The notes: generated by a model not told the origin, from the sequence alone. DNA of 64,000 nt from an aff. Roholtiella sp. LEGE 12411 (GCF_015206995.1 NZ_JADEXR010000005.1:20122-84121), one strand, 5' to 3'. Shown: positions 17,627 through 26,446, counted from the first letter of the stretch. Made by a program: numbers and translations.

Positions 17627-17720
17627 GACCAACATTACGACATTAAAGACAAACATTACAACGTTGGTCATCAACATTACAACATTAAGGACAAATATTA
17701 CAACATTGGTCACTAACATT
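17627..17720. repeat. 21-bp tandem repeat between Rpn and CHAT genes
   Basis: Four exact-period units (17627, 17648, 17669, 17690) plus a partial fifth. The core is aacattacaacatta with alternating ends (about -aag then -ggt), so the higher-order period is 42 bases. A 21-bp spacing equals two helical turns, so any bound protein would sit on one face. It lies in the shared divergent upstream region. Confidence 0.85.
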
Positions 17721-17778
17721 GCGCTAATCGGCAACAAGCCATAATAAAAAAGGTGTTACATGATACTTGCACCTGACT

Positions 17779-20700
17779 ATGAACGAACAGCGCCTACAGG
17801 TTTATTGCCAGCTGATCAAAAGCCTGCTAGATTGCCCTAATGGTGAAGAACCGGAGATATTAGCGGCTAATACAGAATTGCTTGATGCTGGTTTTTTAAA
17901 GGTTTTAGCAGTAGTAGCAGAGCATTTTGCAGAGCAGGGAGAAGAAAATACTGCAAACTGGTTGAGAAACCTAGCAACACAACTCACGCTGGAAATTACC
18001 CCCATCAGCCCAGAAGATATAGAAACTAACGGGCAATTTTTACAAGAAATACTGCAAGCAACAGCAGAAAGCAACGGTGATGCTCAAGTAATTTACCCAT
18101 TACTGGCGGCAAATACCGATAAACTAGATCATATTTTTGCGGAATTATTGCGCCGTTGGGCAATAAATACCCTAGCAAACATGGAACACGATACAGCAAT
18201 ATACATTGTCGCAGTAATTGTTGTATTGAGTAATTTAATTAAGCAGTTCCCTTTGGGTAGTAAAGCCAGCAACATAGAAATTGCGATCGCTGGCTACGAA
18301 ATTGCCCTAAATGTTTGCACCCGCAGCACTTTTCCCCAAAAATGGGCAGCATTACAAAATGATCTGGGGGCTGCTTACCGTCACAGAATACTAGGAGAGC
18401 GAGCCGAGAATATTGAAAAGGCGATCGCTGCTTATACTACCGCCCTTGAAGTCAGAACCCGCAAAGGCTTTCCCCAAGATTGGGCAGATACGCAAAATAA
18501 TCTGGGGCTTGCTTACGGTGACAGAATAATAGGAGAGCGAGCCGAGAATATTGAAATGGCAATTGCTGCTTATACCGCCGCACTTGAAGTATACAGCCAC
18601 AGTGCCTCTCCCCAATATTGGGCAAGTACGCAAAATAATCTGGGGATTGCTTACAGTGACAGAATACAAGGAGAGCAAGCCAAGAATATTGAAAAGGCGA
18701 TCGCTGCTTATACTACCGCCCTTGAAGTTAGAACCCGCAGCGCCTTTCCTCAACAATGGGCAGATACACAAAATAATCTAGGGGCTGCTTACTCTGTCAG
18801 AATACTAGGAGAGCGAGCCGAGAATATTGAAATGGCGATTGCTACTTATACTGCCATACTTGAAGTATACACCCGCAGTACTTTTCCCAAAGATTGGGCA
18901 GATACGCAACATAATCTTGGGTATGCTTACTCTGTCAGAATATTGGGAGAGCAAGCCGAGAATTTGGAAATGGCGATCGCTGCTTATACTACTGCCCTTG
19001 AAGTCAGAACCCGCAAAGCCTATCCCCAAGATTGGGCAGGTACGCAAAATAATTTGGGGGAAGCTTACCGTAACAGAATATTAGGAGAACGAGCCGAAAA
19101 TTTGGAAAAGGCGATCGCTGCTTATACTGGCGCACTCGAAGTTTACACACGTAGTACTTTTCCTCAAAATTGGGCAGGTACGCAAAATAATTTGGGGGAA
19201 GCTTACCGTAACAGAATACTAGGAGAACGAGCCGAGAATCTGGAAAAGGCGATCGCTGCTTATACTGCCGCACTCGAAGTTAGAACACGCAATGCTTTTC
19301 CTGTCGATTGGGCAGTTACGCAAAATAATCTGGGGATTGCTTACCGTAACAGAATATTAGGAGAACGAGCCGAGAATCTGGAAAAGGCGATCGCTGCTTA
19401 TACTGCCGCACTCGAAATTAAAACCCGCAATACCTTTCCCCAAGATCATGCAGAAACTTTGTTAAATCTCGGCATTTTATACCAAGGTGAAAAACAATTT
19501 AACTCAGCCTATAATACCTTTATCTCTGCCATTGCTACTGTCGAAGGTTTGCGGAGTGACATTGTTTCTGGCGAAGAAGCCAAACGTAAACAAGCAGAAG
19601 AATGGAATCAGCTTTATAGACTTATGGTGGAAGTTTGCCTAGAATTGGGCAGAGACACTGAAGCCATAGAATATATTGAACGCAGCAAAAACCGCAATTT
19701 AGTAGAACTTATTCTCAACCGTGACAGCAGAACTATTTTCCCTCCAGGAGTTGTCACTCAACTAGAAAAACTTCGAGACGAAATAGTTAGTAGTCAGTAT
19801 CAACTCCAAAATGGCAAAGCCGAAAATCCAACAGACTTAGCCCAACATCTTCAACAATTGCGACAGCACCGCCAAGAATTACAAGACAGCTATCTACCTG
19901 TTGGTTCTAGCTTTAAATTTGAGCAATTCCAAAAAACTTTAGAGAAAGGCACTGCAATTATAGAATGGTACATCACTACAGATAGAGTTCTCACTTTTAT
20001 TATCCAACCTAATGGGCAAGAATTAACCTTTTGGCAATCACAACCAGAAGACTTTAATGCCTTAATTAATTGGATAAATAAATATCTAAGTGACTACTAC
20101 AACCAGCAAGACCAATCTAAAATTCAATGGCAGAATCAGCTAGATGAACGGCTAAGAAAATTAGCAGAAATTCTGCATTTTGAGGAAATATTAACCCCAT
20201 TATCCAAAGAATACAACAGATTAATCTTAATTCCCCACCGCTTTTTGCACCTGTTTCCTCTCCATGCTTTATCTGTCAAGGAATCATACCTAATTGACTT
20301 ATTCCCCAACGGCGTAGGCTATGCACCTAGTTGTCAACTCCTGCAACAAGTGCAACTGCGTCAACGTCCTGACTTTCAATCTTTCTTTGCTATTCAAAAC
20401 CCCACAGAAGACCTTTTTTATGCAGACGTAGAAATAGAAAGTATTCAGCATTATTTTCCGATTGCAAAAACGACAGTATTGCGTGGAAAAGATGCTGATA
20501 GGAATGCTTTAGATGCAAAAATAGCAAATCTAGCAGAAGTAAATTGTCTTCATTTTTCGTGTCACGGTTTTTTTAGTCCGAACACCCCTGCTAATTCTTG
20601 TCTACTTTTAAATGGTGCAATTGTTAATAAAAAACTTGATCTCAATAAATGCTTAACTTTGAGTGATTTATTCAATAAAGATTTTAATCTCGATCAATGC

Positions 20701-21138
20701 CGTCTCGTTATTCTTTCTGCATGTGAAACTGGTATGATCGACTTTGACAATATCAGCGATGAATATATTGGCTTACCTAGTGGATTTCTTTATGCAGGAA
20801 GTTCAAGTGTAGTCAGTAGTCTTTGGACAGTTGATGATGTTTCCACAGCATTTTTATTTATTAAATTCTATGAAAACTTGCAAAACTACCCAGAATTAAA
20901 ACAGGGAGATATAGCAGTTGCTTTAAATAAAGCTCTAATTTGGTTAAGAAACCTTACCAGTGAACAAGGAGAACAGCTTTTACAGCAAATTCAGCCCTAT
21001 ATTGATGTTATGTTTCAAGGACAAAATGACATTCTTAAAGAATTATTTATTGAAGGGGCAAAAACTAAACTTAAATCTAATGCACAACCCTTTGCTAATC
21101 CTTTTTATTGGGCAGCTTTTACAGCTATTGGTTATTAG
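17779..21138 (+). CDS. TPR-CHAT caspase-like protease
   Basis: Large cytoplasmic protein of 1119 residues. It has a helical N-terminal region of about 160 residues and nine 46-residue TPR-type repeats (DNA 18268-19509), then two further degenerate helical hairpins. A C-terminal CHAT domain follows. The CHAT dyad is intact: His929 in HFSCHGFF and Cys982 in LSACETG, followed by LPSGFLYAGSSSVVSSLWTVDD. CHAT proteases are caspase/separase relatives that act in bacterial cell-death or defence modules in several characterised cases. Here the TPR array is the likely sensor or partner-binding part. ATG 17779 is chosen over TTG 17767; neither has a clear ribosome-binding site. The 3' end overlaps the opposite-strand gene by 14 bases. 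Confidence 0.93.
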   Translation: MNEQRLQVYCQLIKSLLDCPNGEEPEILAANTELLDAGFLKVLAVVAEHFAEQGEENTANWLRNLATQLTLEITPISPEDIETNGQFLQEILQATAESNGDAQVIYPLLAANTDKLDHIFAELLRRWAINTLANMEHDTAIYIVAVIVVLSNLIKQFPLGSKASNIEIAIAGYEIALNVCTRSTFPQKWAALQNDLGAAYRHRILGERAENIEKAIAAYTTALEVRTRKGFPQDWADTQNNLGLAYGDRIIGERAENIEMAIAAYTAALEVYSHSASPQYWASTQNNLGIAYSDRIQGEQAKNIEKAIAAYTTALEVRTRSAFPQQWADTQNNLGAAYSVRILGERAENIEMAIATYTAILEVYTRSTFPKDWADTQHNLGYAYSVRILGEQAENLEMAIAAYTTALEVRTRKAYPQDWAGTQNNLGEAYRNRILGERAENLEKAIAAYTGALEVYTRSTFPQNWAGTQNNLGEAYRNRILGERAENLEKAIAAYTAALEVRTRNAFPVDWAVTQNNLGIAYRNRILGERAENLEKAIAAYTAALEIKTRNTFPQDHAETLLNLGILYQGEKQFNSAYNTFISAIATVEGLRSDIVSGEEAKRKQAEEWNQLYRLMVEVCLELGRDTEAIEYIERSKNRNLVELILNRDSRTIFPPGVVTQLEKLRDEIVSSQYQLQNGKAENPTDLAQHLQQLRQHRQELQDSYLPVGSSFKFEQFQKTLEKGTAIIEWYITTDRVLTFIIQPNGQELTFWQSQPEDFNALINWINKYLSDYYNQQDQSKIQWQNQLDERLRKLAEILHFEEILTPLSKEYNRLILIPHRFLHLFPLHALSVKESYLIDLFPNGVGYAPSCQLLQQVQLRQRPDFQSFFAIQNPTEDLFYADVEIESIQHYFPIAKTTVLRGKDADRNALDAKIANLAEVNCLHFSCHGFFSPNTPANSCLLLNGAIVNKKLDLNKCLTLSDLFNKDFNLDQCRLVILSACETGMIDFDNISDEYIGLPSGFLYAGSSSVVSSLWTVDDVSTAFLFIKFYENLQNYPELKQGDIAVALNKALIWLRNLTSEQGEQLLQQIQPYIDVMFQGQNDILKELFIEGAKTKLKSNAQPFANPFYWAAFTAIGY
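18268..19509 (+). repeat. nine 138-bp TPR-coding repeats
   Basis: Units begin every 138 bases with codons for (E/K)N(I/L)E(K/M)AIAAYT. Inner units alternate between ALEVRTR and ALEVY(T/S)(R/H) types, giving a 276-bp super-period that suggests duplication of unit pairs. Several units carry a GCGATCGC octamer at the same place. Confidence 0.9.
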
Positions 21139-21541
21139 AATTAGATGAATTAGAATTACACCATGTTTTGACACCTTTTTTAGTTAAATAAATAACAACA
21201 GGTGTAGCAATAGCTTGTGGAATTTGACCTGTAGCCGTTAAACTACCGACAGCAACAGTTAATAGTCCAGTCATTAAATCATCAATAAATGTTTCATCAC
21301 AAATAATATGACGGAACTTTTGCGCTAACTCATCTAAAATCGGGTGTGATTTAGTAATATAAATATTATATTTAGGAGCAAGTAAATTTACAGCTTTAGC
21401 TAAATCTCCATCAGATGCTTCTATGATTTTAACTGCATAGAGAGCATCATCTAATCCTGCAAATTTATCACGATATTCGGCAATTTCTTCTGAAGTAAGG
21501 ATAATAGAGTCAGTAGTCATATTTTTTAAAATGATATTCAC
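21125..21541 (-). CDS. unknown 138-aa protein paired with CHAT gene
   Basis: I do not recognise a named family. The N-terminal 90 residues are acidic and helical (SEEIAEYRDKFAGLDDALYAV). The C-terminal part has a hydrophobic stretch (MTGLLTVAVGSLTATG, QAIATPVVIYLT) that could insert in or pack against a membrane, then a Ser/Asn tail. It is convergent with the CHAT protease and overlaps its last 14 bases, an arrangement consistent with a paired partner or substrate. The start could also be the Met eight codons in (21520). Function as a CHAT target is inference only. Confidence 0.6.
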   Translation of the reverse strand: MNIILKNMTTDSIILTSEEIAEYRDKFAGLDDALYAVKIIEASDGDLAKAVNLLAPKYNIYITKSHPILDELAQKFRHIICDETFIDDLMTGLLTVAVGSLTATGQIPQAIATPVVIYLTKKGVKTWCNSNSSNSNNQ

Positions 21542-21691
21542 CGTTTTCCAAACTTACCATAATGTAGGTATGAGTGCAATCTTAGTAATTTACCTATTAG
21601 ATTGGCTAATTATCAAACCTCCTCTAAAGTAGGTTCCTAATTTTTTCCTAATTGGTATAATTATGTGTATATTTACTTGCTCGGAGAGACT

Positions 21692-21871
21692 ATGCAAAGA
21701 AAAGACATGATGACAGAACAGTTACAAAACTTGATCCGTAACATAGTAGATGAATACTTCAGTGATCCTGATGAGGGAAACAAAGTTAAAGAGTCGTTCA
21801 AGCAAAGTTTATTAGAAATACGGCACAACCGACTAGAAGGAAGACACTATTCCACCATTAGAGGTGTATAA
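21692..21871 (+). CDS. small charged protein, unknown
   Basis: A 59-residue protein (MQRKDMMTEQLQNLIRNIVD...) rich in charged residues and probably helical. GGAG lies about six bases before this ATG and decides it over an in-frame GTG nine codons upstream. The C-terminal IRHNRLEGRHYSTIRGV is faintly antitoxin-like, but no toxin is adjacent. It sits between the CHAT block and the ABC ATPase. Confidence 0.5.
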   Translation: MQRKDMMTEQLQNLIRNIVDEYFSDPDEGNKVKESFKQSLLEIRHNRLEGRHYSTIRGV

Positions 21872-21969
21872 AAGGTATGGGCTAGAGTATTAAATAAGTT
21901 ACAAGGACAAGGAAGACAAGAAAGAAAGAAAGAAAGAATTAATAACTAATAAATAACAACCAAATTTTT

Positions 21970-22734
21970 ATGACAAAAACTCTATCAATTACCGACTCCG
22001 ATTTTTCTAATCCAGCCCATAAATCAGAAATCATTCGTCTAGAAAATATTTTTAAGGTTTATGGCAGTGGTGAAACCGAAGTAAAAGCGCTCAATGATGT
22101 AAATCTGGTTATAGAACAGGGCGAATATTGTGCAATTATGGGGCCATCTGGTTCTGGGAAATCCACAGCTATGAATATTATCGGCTGTCTGGATCGCCCG
22201 ACTTCAGGACATTATTACTTAGATAACCTGGATGTGGCGCAAATGAAGGATGGAGCCTTAGCACACATCCGTAACAAAAAGTTAGGGTTTGTATTCCAAC
22301 AATTCCATTTATTGCCCCAACTGTCAGCCCTAGAAAATGTGATGCTGCCGATGGTGTATGCTAATGTGAACCCTAGCGAAAGACGCGATCGCTCTGTGGA
22401 AGCACTGACACGAGTAGGTTTAGCAAATCGCCTCAACAACAAACCAACTCAACTTTCAGGTGGACAACAGCAAAGAGTAGCGATCGCACGTGCCATTGTC
22501 AACCGTCCTGTTGTACTTTTAGCTGATGAACCCACTGGCGCACTTGATTCGCGTACAACCCAAGAAGTATTGGATATTTTTAGCGAACTAAATACCAGCG
22601 GAATCACAGTTGTCATGGTAACTCATGAGCCAGATGTTGCCCGTCAAACCCGGCGCATTGTTTGGTTTCGTGATGGTAAAGTGATACACTCCAACCTGAC
22701 TCCAGGCGATTTAAATCACCTTGCTGTGTCATAA
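21970..22734 (+). CDS. MacB/LolD-type ABC ATPase
   Basis: Nucleotide-binding subunit of a MacAB/DevBCA-like exporter, 254 residues. Walker A is GPSGSGKST, the Q-loop VFQQFHLLP, the signature [14 protein letters not shown], Walker [15 protein letters not shown] and the H-loop VMVTHEPD. It most closely fits the MacB/LolD/FtsE branch, which partners FtsX-type permeases. The only such permease in the window is at 15422-16639, on the same strand but separated by four unrelated genes. The two probably still form one transporter. Confidence 0.93.
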   Translation: MTKTLSITDSDFSNPAHKSEIIRLENIFKVYGSGETEVKALNDVNLVIEQGEYCAIMGPSGSGKSTAMNIIGCLDRPTSGHYYLDNLDVAQMKDGALAHIRNKKLGFVFQQFHLLPQLSALENVMLPMVYANVNPSERRDRSVEALTRVGLANRLNNKPTQLSGGQQQRVAIARAIVNRPVVLLADEPTGALDSRTTQEVLDIFSELNTSGITVVMVTHEPDVARQTRRIVWFRDGKVIHSNLTPGDLNHLAVS

Positions 22735-22845
22735 GTAAGGGCACGGCATAAGTTAAATTAGCTGATGAACCAAAAGATTGCCGCTGCCGTGCTTCTACCA
22801 CTTTAATATCTTCAGGTATGTGTTATTAATGCAGATTTGAATTAA

Positions 22846-23376
22846 TTACAGACTTGATGTTTTACCAGTTTGGGCTTGCGTCTCAATCGGCTTGACATCG
22901 GTGTAGCCCATTTCTCCAACAATTGTCCGCAGCACCGACATTTGTTCTTCAAAATCTAGTCCTTCAACTTGGGAAAGCAAATCATTAATTGCTTTAATTG
23001 GCTCGTAGTTGTTCGGCATTCCAACTACTGTATCCCCCATCGCTACTGCCCAAGCATACCAAACTAACAGCTGGTTGTTTTCTTTGATCGCACCATAGGC
23101 ACGAGAGTACTCTGTATCCTTGCGGTTTACTATATCTCGCATAATTTCTAGTTGCTGCTCATCTGACAATTTCAAATAGTCTCCTAGCAGAATTGGTGCT
23201 AATTCTGGTTCAGCAGCAGCGGGAGCAGCAGGAGTAATCGAGTTACCCATTTTTTTATAAACTAAATACAGCCAGCCTAATTTAGCATCAGTATCTAATC
23301 TATTAAAAGCATCTACTGCGCTTTGAGTTTCATTGCTCTGAGCTTGAGAAATAGTTTTATCGTAACTTGCAGCCAT
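22846..23376 (-). CDS. helical carotenoid protein (OCP N-terminal-domain homologue)
   Basis: Stand-alone homologue of the all-helical, carotenoid-binding N-terminal domain of orange carotenoid protein. It binds a keto-carotenoid and, depending on clade, quenches singlet oxygen or phycobilisome energy. At 176 residues it matches HCPs. Aromatic residues that line the carotenoid channel are present (Trp35/Tyr40 in GWLYLVYKKMG, Trp106 and Trp109 in LLVWYAWAVAMGD). No C-terminal NTF2-like domain is fused; the matching homologue is about 2.6 kb away. GGAG precedes the ATG. The HCP clade cannot be fixed by eye. Confidence 0.93.
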   Translation of the reverse strand: MAASYDKTISQAQSNETQSAVDAFNRLDTDAKLGWLYLVYKKMGNSITPAAPAAAEPELAPILLGDYLKLSDEQQLEIMRDIVNRKDTEYSRAYGAIKENNQLLVWYAWAVAMGDTVVGMPNNYEPIKAINDLLSQVEGLDFEEQMSVLRTIVGEMGYTDVKPIETQAQTGKTSSL

Positions 23377-23599
23377 AATTTGTCTCCAAGGTCATTTAAT
23401 AGGCCAAACTAAGGCTTACCAAAGTTTGAGAAACAAATTCTACTTCCAAAAGAAAGAGTTTTATTAAATAAATATTCCTTTCTTGATCTACCTTTTAATA
23501 GAGGTAAAAATATCTCCCCAGGGAGCAAGTAACTAACGAATAACCTTGGTACAATTGCCCCAACAATTAAAATGTTACTTAATTACCAAGGTGTTAGTT

Positions 23600-23974
23600 A
23601 TGCCTGATGAAATAAAACCAAATGTTAATGAAGCCCCTACCCATGACGCACAATTAGCTGCTGATAGCATAGCTAGTGGTGAAGAGAAAGCGCCAACTGT
23701 TGATTTTGACGCTGATTATGCAGTTGCACAACAATTCAGCGTTAGTGAAATTGACCGCACAGGCGAAGGTGCAGCAGCCGCTGAAGCAGTAACTGCACCT
23801 AAATATAATGTTTCTACAGTAGAAGAAACCAAGACCATAACACAGCAAACAGGTAATCCTGACGATTTTTTAGAAGCAGCTAAAGAACTTGGAGGTTCTC
23901 AAACTGAAGGTGTAAGTAACGTCACCGATGATTTAGTGCAAAAAGCATTGGAAAAAGGTGAGCGAAAAAATTAA
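23600..23974 (+). CDS. small acidic protein, unknown
   Basis: A 124-residue, Ala/Glu/Asp/Thr-rich, probably disordered soluble protein (MPDEIKPNVNEAPTHDAQLA...). The ATG at 23600 has AAGG about eight bases upstream; an in-frame codon 18 residues earlier lacks one. It is divergent from the carotenoid protein and followed by a strong terminator, so it is monocistronic. Its composition resembles stress-induced hydrophilic proteins. I recognise no domain. Confidence 0.65.
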   Translation: MPDEIKPNVNEAPTHDAQLAADSIASGEEKAPTVDFDADYAVAQQFSVSEIDRTGEGAAAAEAVTAPKYNVSTVEETKTITQQTGNPDDFLEAAKELGGSQTEGVSNVTDDLVQKALEKGERKN

Positions 23975-24016
23975 TGTCTATATTGGACACGAAATAAATT
24001 ATTTCAAAAAATATTT

Positions 24017-24052
24017 AGCCTGTTCTTAAGTTCAGAACAGGCTTTGTTGTGT
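24017..24052 (+). terminator. Rho-independent terminator
   Basis: Perfect 10-bp stem AGCCTGTTCT/AGAACAGGCT with a 7-base loop followed by ttgttgtgtt. It ends the small acidic protein gene. Confidence 0.85.
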
Positions 24053-24115
24053 TAGCCTCCTTTTTCAGGATGAAGGTAGTTTAAAAATGTTTGTGACAGC
24101 TATTTTTTTGAGCAT

Positions 24116-24751
24116 TTAACAACTTTTGATTACTTCTATAAGTTCACTAGGTTGGCGGATCAAAAAATTTGGATTTTGGTTGGCTAGGACTTTTAGAGAA
24201 TTAAATCCCCAAGTCACTGCAATCACCTTAATGTTTGCTTTTTTTGACGCTTCAATATCTCTGGTTTCATCTCCAACATAAATAACTTCTTCAGGCTTGA
24301 GTTGTTTTTGCCTTAGTACATTATTAATTATTGTTGTTTTCCCAAAAATTGTAATCCCAGAGTATATAAAGTCAAATAGATGATCTAAATTATTAATAGT
24401 GAGAAATTGAATAACATTTTCCTGAGAATTAGAAGTAATAATTCCCAGCTTATATCCTTCAGTTTGGAGTTCTATTAAAGCTTCTTGAATTCCAGGAATA
24501 GGTTTTAATTCCGGGATTTTGTTTTTTAATTCTGCTTTCACCTTTTTAACTAAAAAAGGTATTTTAAACAAAGAAACTCCTGAGTACTTAATAATTTCCC
24601 TTGATGTTAAATTTTTAAGGAAACCTAATTGCTCTGGAGTAATTTGTTTATAACCAAAGTCCACAGCTAAACGATTAGCAATACTTACAAGAGCATCTAC
24701 TGTATCGGCGATTGTGCCATCAAAATCAAAAATAATTACTTTCTGGGTCAT
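24116..24751 (-). CDS. HAD-family phosphatase (phosphoglycolate-phosphatase-like)
   Basis: Haloacid-dehalogenase hydrolase with nucleophile motif DFDGTIADT, motif II IITSNS, the Lys in FGKTTII and motif IV YVGDETRDIEA. A helical cap lies between motifs I and II. The overall form is Gph-like, so a small phosphorylated metabolite is the likely substrate. The ATG chosen lies inside the end of queG (26-base overlap), and the two are probably cotranscribed and translationally coupled. A TTG seven codons upstream is the alternative. Confidence 0.85.
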   Translation of the reverse strand: MTQKVIIFDFDGTIADTVDALVSIANRLAVDFGYKQITPEQLGFLKNLTSREIIKYSGVSLFKIPFLVKKVKAELKNKIPELKPIPGIQEALIELQTEGYKLGIITSNSQENVIQFLTINNLDHLFDFIYSGITIFGKTTIINNVLRQKQLKPEEVIYVGDETRDIEASKKANIKVIAVTWGFNSLKVLANQNPNFLIRQPSELIEVIKSC

Positions 24752-25724
24752 TCTTTCGCTTAGATGCGTCAAGATTAGCTAGGGCATTTCGTCTTAGCAT
24801 TTCTGGTTTAATCCGCCGCAAGGCAGATGCCGGAAATTGCTTATCCCACTCCTCCTCTGAGATTTGGGCTAAGTCTAGCAGTTTGGGAGCAAGATTTTCA
24901 GGATAAGGCTGAAATTCTGCGATGTCAGTTGTGTGGGAAAAGCGCTGATTCCAAGGACAAACATCTTGACAGATATCGCAACCAGCAACCCAGCCTTGCA
25001 AATGTGGTGTGACAGTCTCTGGCAGTTTATCCGCCCGATTTTCAATCGTATGATAAGCAATACAACGATTAGCATCGACTACAAAAGGCTGAGTAATTGC
25101 ATCTGTAGGACAAGCCTCAATGCAACGAGTACAGCTACCGCAGTGTTCAGTTGATGGGCGATCGCTCTCTAGTTCCAGATTTGTCAACACTTCGCCCAAA
25201 AATACCCAAGAGCCATACTCCCGTGTAATCACATTACCATTTTTGGCAATCCAACCAATTCCGGCTTGTTGTGCCCACACTTTATCTTGCACAGGGCCTG
25301 TGTCAGCATAGTAGCTAGCTCGAACGCCTTCATCAAGTGATTTTAGCCAGATGACTAGCTGCTTGAGTTTTTTGTGCATCACCTTATGATAGTCTCTTCC
25401 CCAGCCATAACGGGAAATTTTGGCGTACTCCTCACTTTCTCCTGACGCAGATGCTAGGCGAACGGGACGTTCATGTGGTGTGTAGTAATTTAAAGCAACA
25501 CATACAAGCGATCGCACTTCTGGCATCACTAAGCGGATATCTTGACGCTTTGGGTTAGTCATCCATTCCATATCGGCGTGATAACCCAGTTCTATCCATG
25601 TTTGTAACCTCTGTGCTTCTGTGGTATCTACCTTATTTACAGCAGCAATGCCAACTTTGTGAAATCCCAAGCCTTTGGCTTTTTCTTTCACCACACTGCT
25701 GTTTGTTACCGAACAATGATTCAT
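24726..25724 (-). CDS. queG: epoxyqueuosine reductase QueG
   Basis: Cobalamin- and Fe-S-dependent enzyme for the last step of queuosine tRNA modification. DUF1730/N-terminal domain features include YHADMEWM, and two 4Fe-4S cluster motifs are intact (CGSCTRCIEACPTDAI and CDICQDVCPWN). The length is near 330, as usual for the bacterial form without extra HEAT repeats. The ATG at 25724 is used; the frame continues five codons to a TTG. The downstream HAD gene overlaps its end. Confidence 0.95.
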   Translation of the reverse strand: MNHCSVTNSSVVKEKAKGLGFHKVGIAAVNKVDTTEAQRLQTWIELGYHADMEWMTNPKRQDIRLVMPEVRSLVCVALNYYTPHERPVRLASASGESEEYAKISRYGWGRDYHKVMHKKLKQLVIWLKSLDEGVRASYYADTGPVQDKVWAQQAGIGWIAKNGNVITREYGSWVFLGEVLTNLELESDRPSTEHCGSCTRCIEACPTDAITQPFVVDANRCIAYHTIENRADKLPETVTPHLQGWVAGCDICQDVCPWNQRFSHTTDIAEFQPYPENLAPKLLDLAQISEEEWDKQFPASALRRIKPEMLRRNALANLDASKRKNDPESNYF

Positions 25725-25891
25725 CTGAATTTTGCCCAATCAGAGGCATAGTAATTATACATTATGTAGTCAATACCTTTATTTAAAATATTTAAAATTT
25801 GTTAATCACTATAGATTTATAGCTGTCGCCAGATAGTTTAGGACAGAAGCTAATCACTTTTCAAGACGGCGAAAAGTCAGAGACTTTCAAG

Positions 25892-25919
25892 CCTATTCCC
25901 TATTCCCCATTCCCTATTC
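25892..25919. repeat. heptanucleotide tandem repeat (cctattc)4
   Basis: Four 7-base units, three cctattc and one cccattc, in the spacer upstream of the CTDH gene. This is typical of the short tandemly repeated heptamers of heterocystous cyanobacteria. Confidence 0.8.
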
Positions 25920-26014
25920 CCTGCTATATATAGCAATCTATTTCAACAGCAGCTTTCTTTTTGCCTAATTTTGGATTGAAATTAATACTTAGCTAGCGTA
26001 ATCCAGGTAATTTC

Positions 26015-26446
26015 ATGACAGCTGCTAAATTTATACCCTCAACACAGCCGCAAGAAAACTTCCAAATTGAGGGAATTACAGAACTAAGCATACTGCGTTA
26101 TTTTGAAACTTTGAACGCAGGAGAATTTGATGTAACAGCGGCCTTGTTTGCTGAGGATGGTGTAATGCATCCACCATTTGAGTCTGACATTGTTGGGCCA
26201 GATGCGATCGCAACCTACCTGAAGCAAGAAGCCCAAAACATTAAAGCGCTCCCCCGCAAAGGAATAATCGACAGTTTGGAAAATCAGCAAATCCAAGTTC
26301 AGGTTACAGGAAAAGCACAAACTTCCTGGTGCGGCGTGAACGTATTGTGGTTATTTATCCTTAACCAACAACGCCAAATTATTTATACCAGAATCAAACT
26401 TTTAGCCTCCCCCCAAGAGCTACTTTCCTTGCGTCCTGAAAAGTAG
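26015..26446 (+). CDS. OCP C-terminal-domain homologue (CTDH)
   Basis: Small NTF2-fold protein of 143 residues homologous to the C-terminal regulatory domain of orange carotenoid protein. The signature run YFETLNAGEFDVTAALFAEDG, then HPPF and IVGPDAI, fits the CTDH group. CTDHs dimerise, carry carotenoid and hand it to HCPs. A single Cys (residue 106, in SWCGVNVLWLF) lies where the redox-active Cys of characterised CTDHs is expected. Its likely partner, the HCP gene, is on the opposite strand at 22846-23376. Confidence 0.88.
   Translation: MTAAKFIPSTQPQENFQIEGITELSILRYFETLNAGEFDVTAALFAEDGVMHPPFESDIVGPDAIATYLKQEAQNIKALPRKGIIDSLENQQIQVQVTGKAQTSWCGVNVLWLFILNQQRQIIYTRIKLLASPQELLSLRPEK

Noticed and set aside
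17627..17720. CRISPR array
   Set aside because: The 21-bp units are directly abutting without unique spacers, so it is a tandem repeat.
18391..19273. Several minus- and plus-strand frames within the TPR array
   Set aside because: They arise because the 138-bp repeat (a multiple of three) keeps other frames open.
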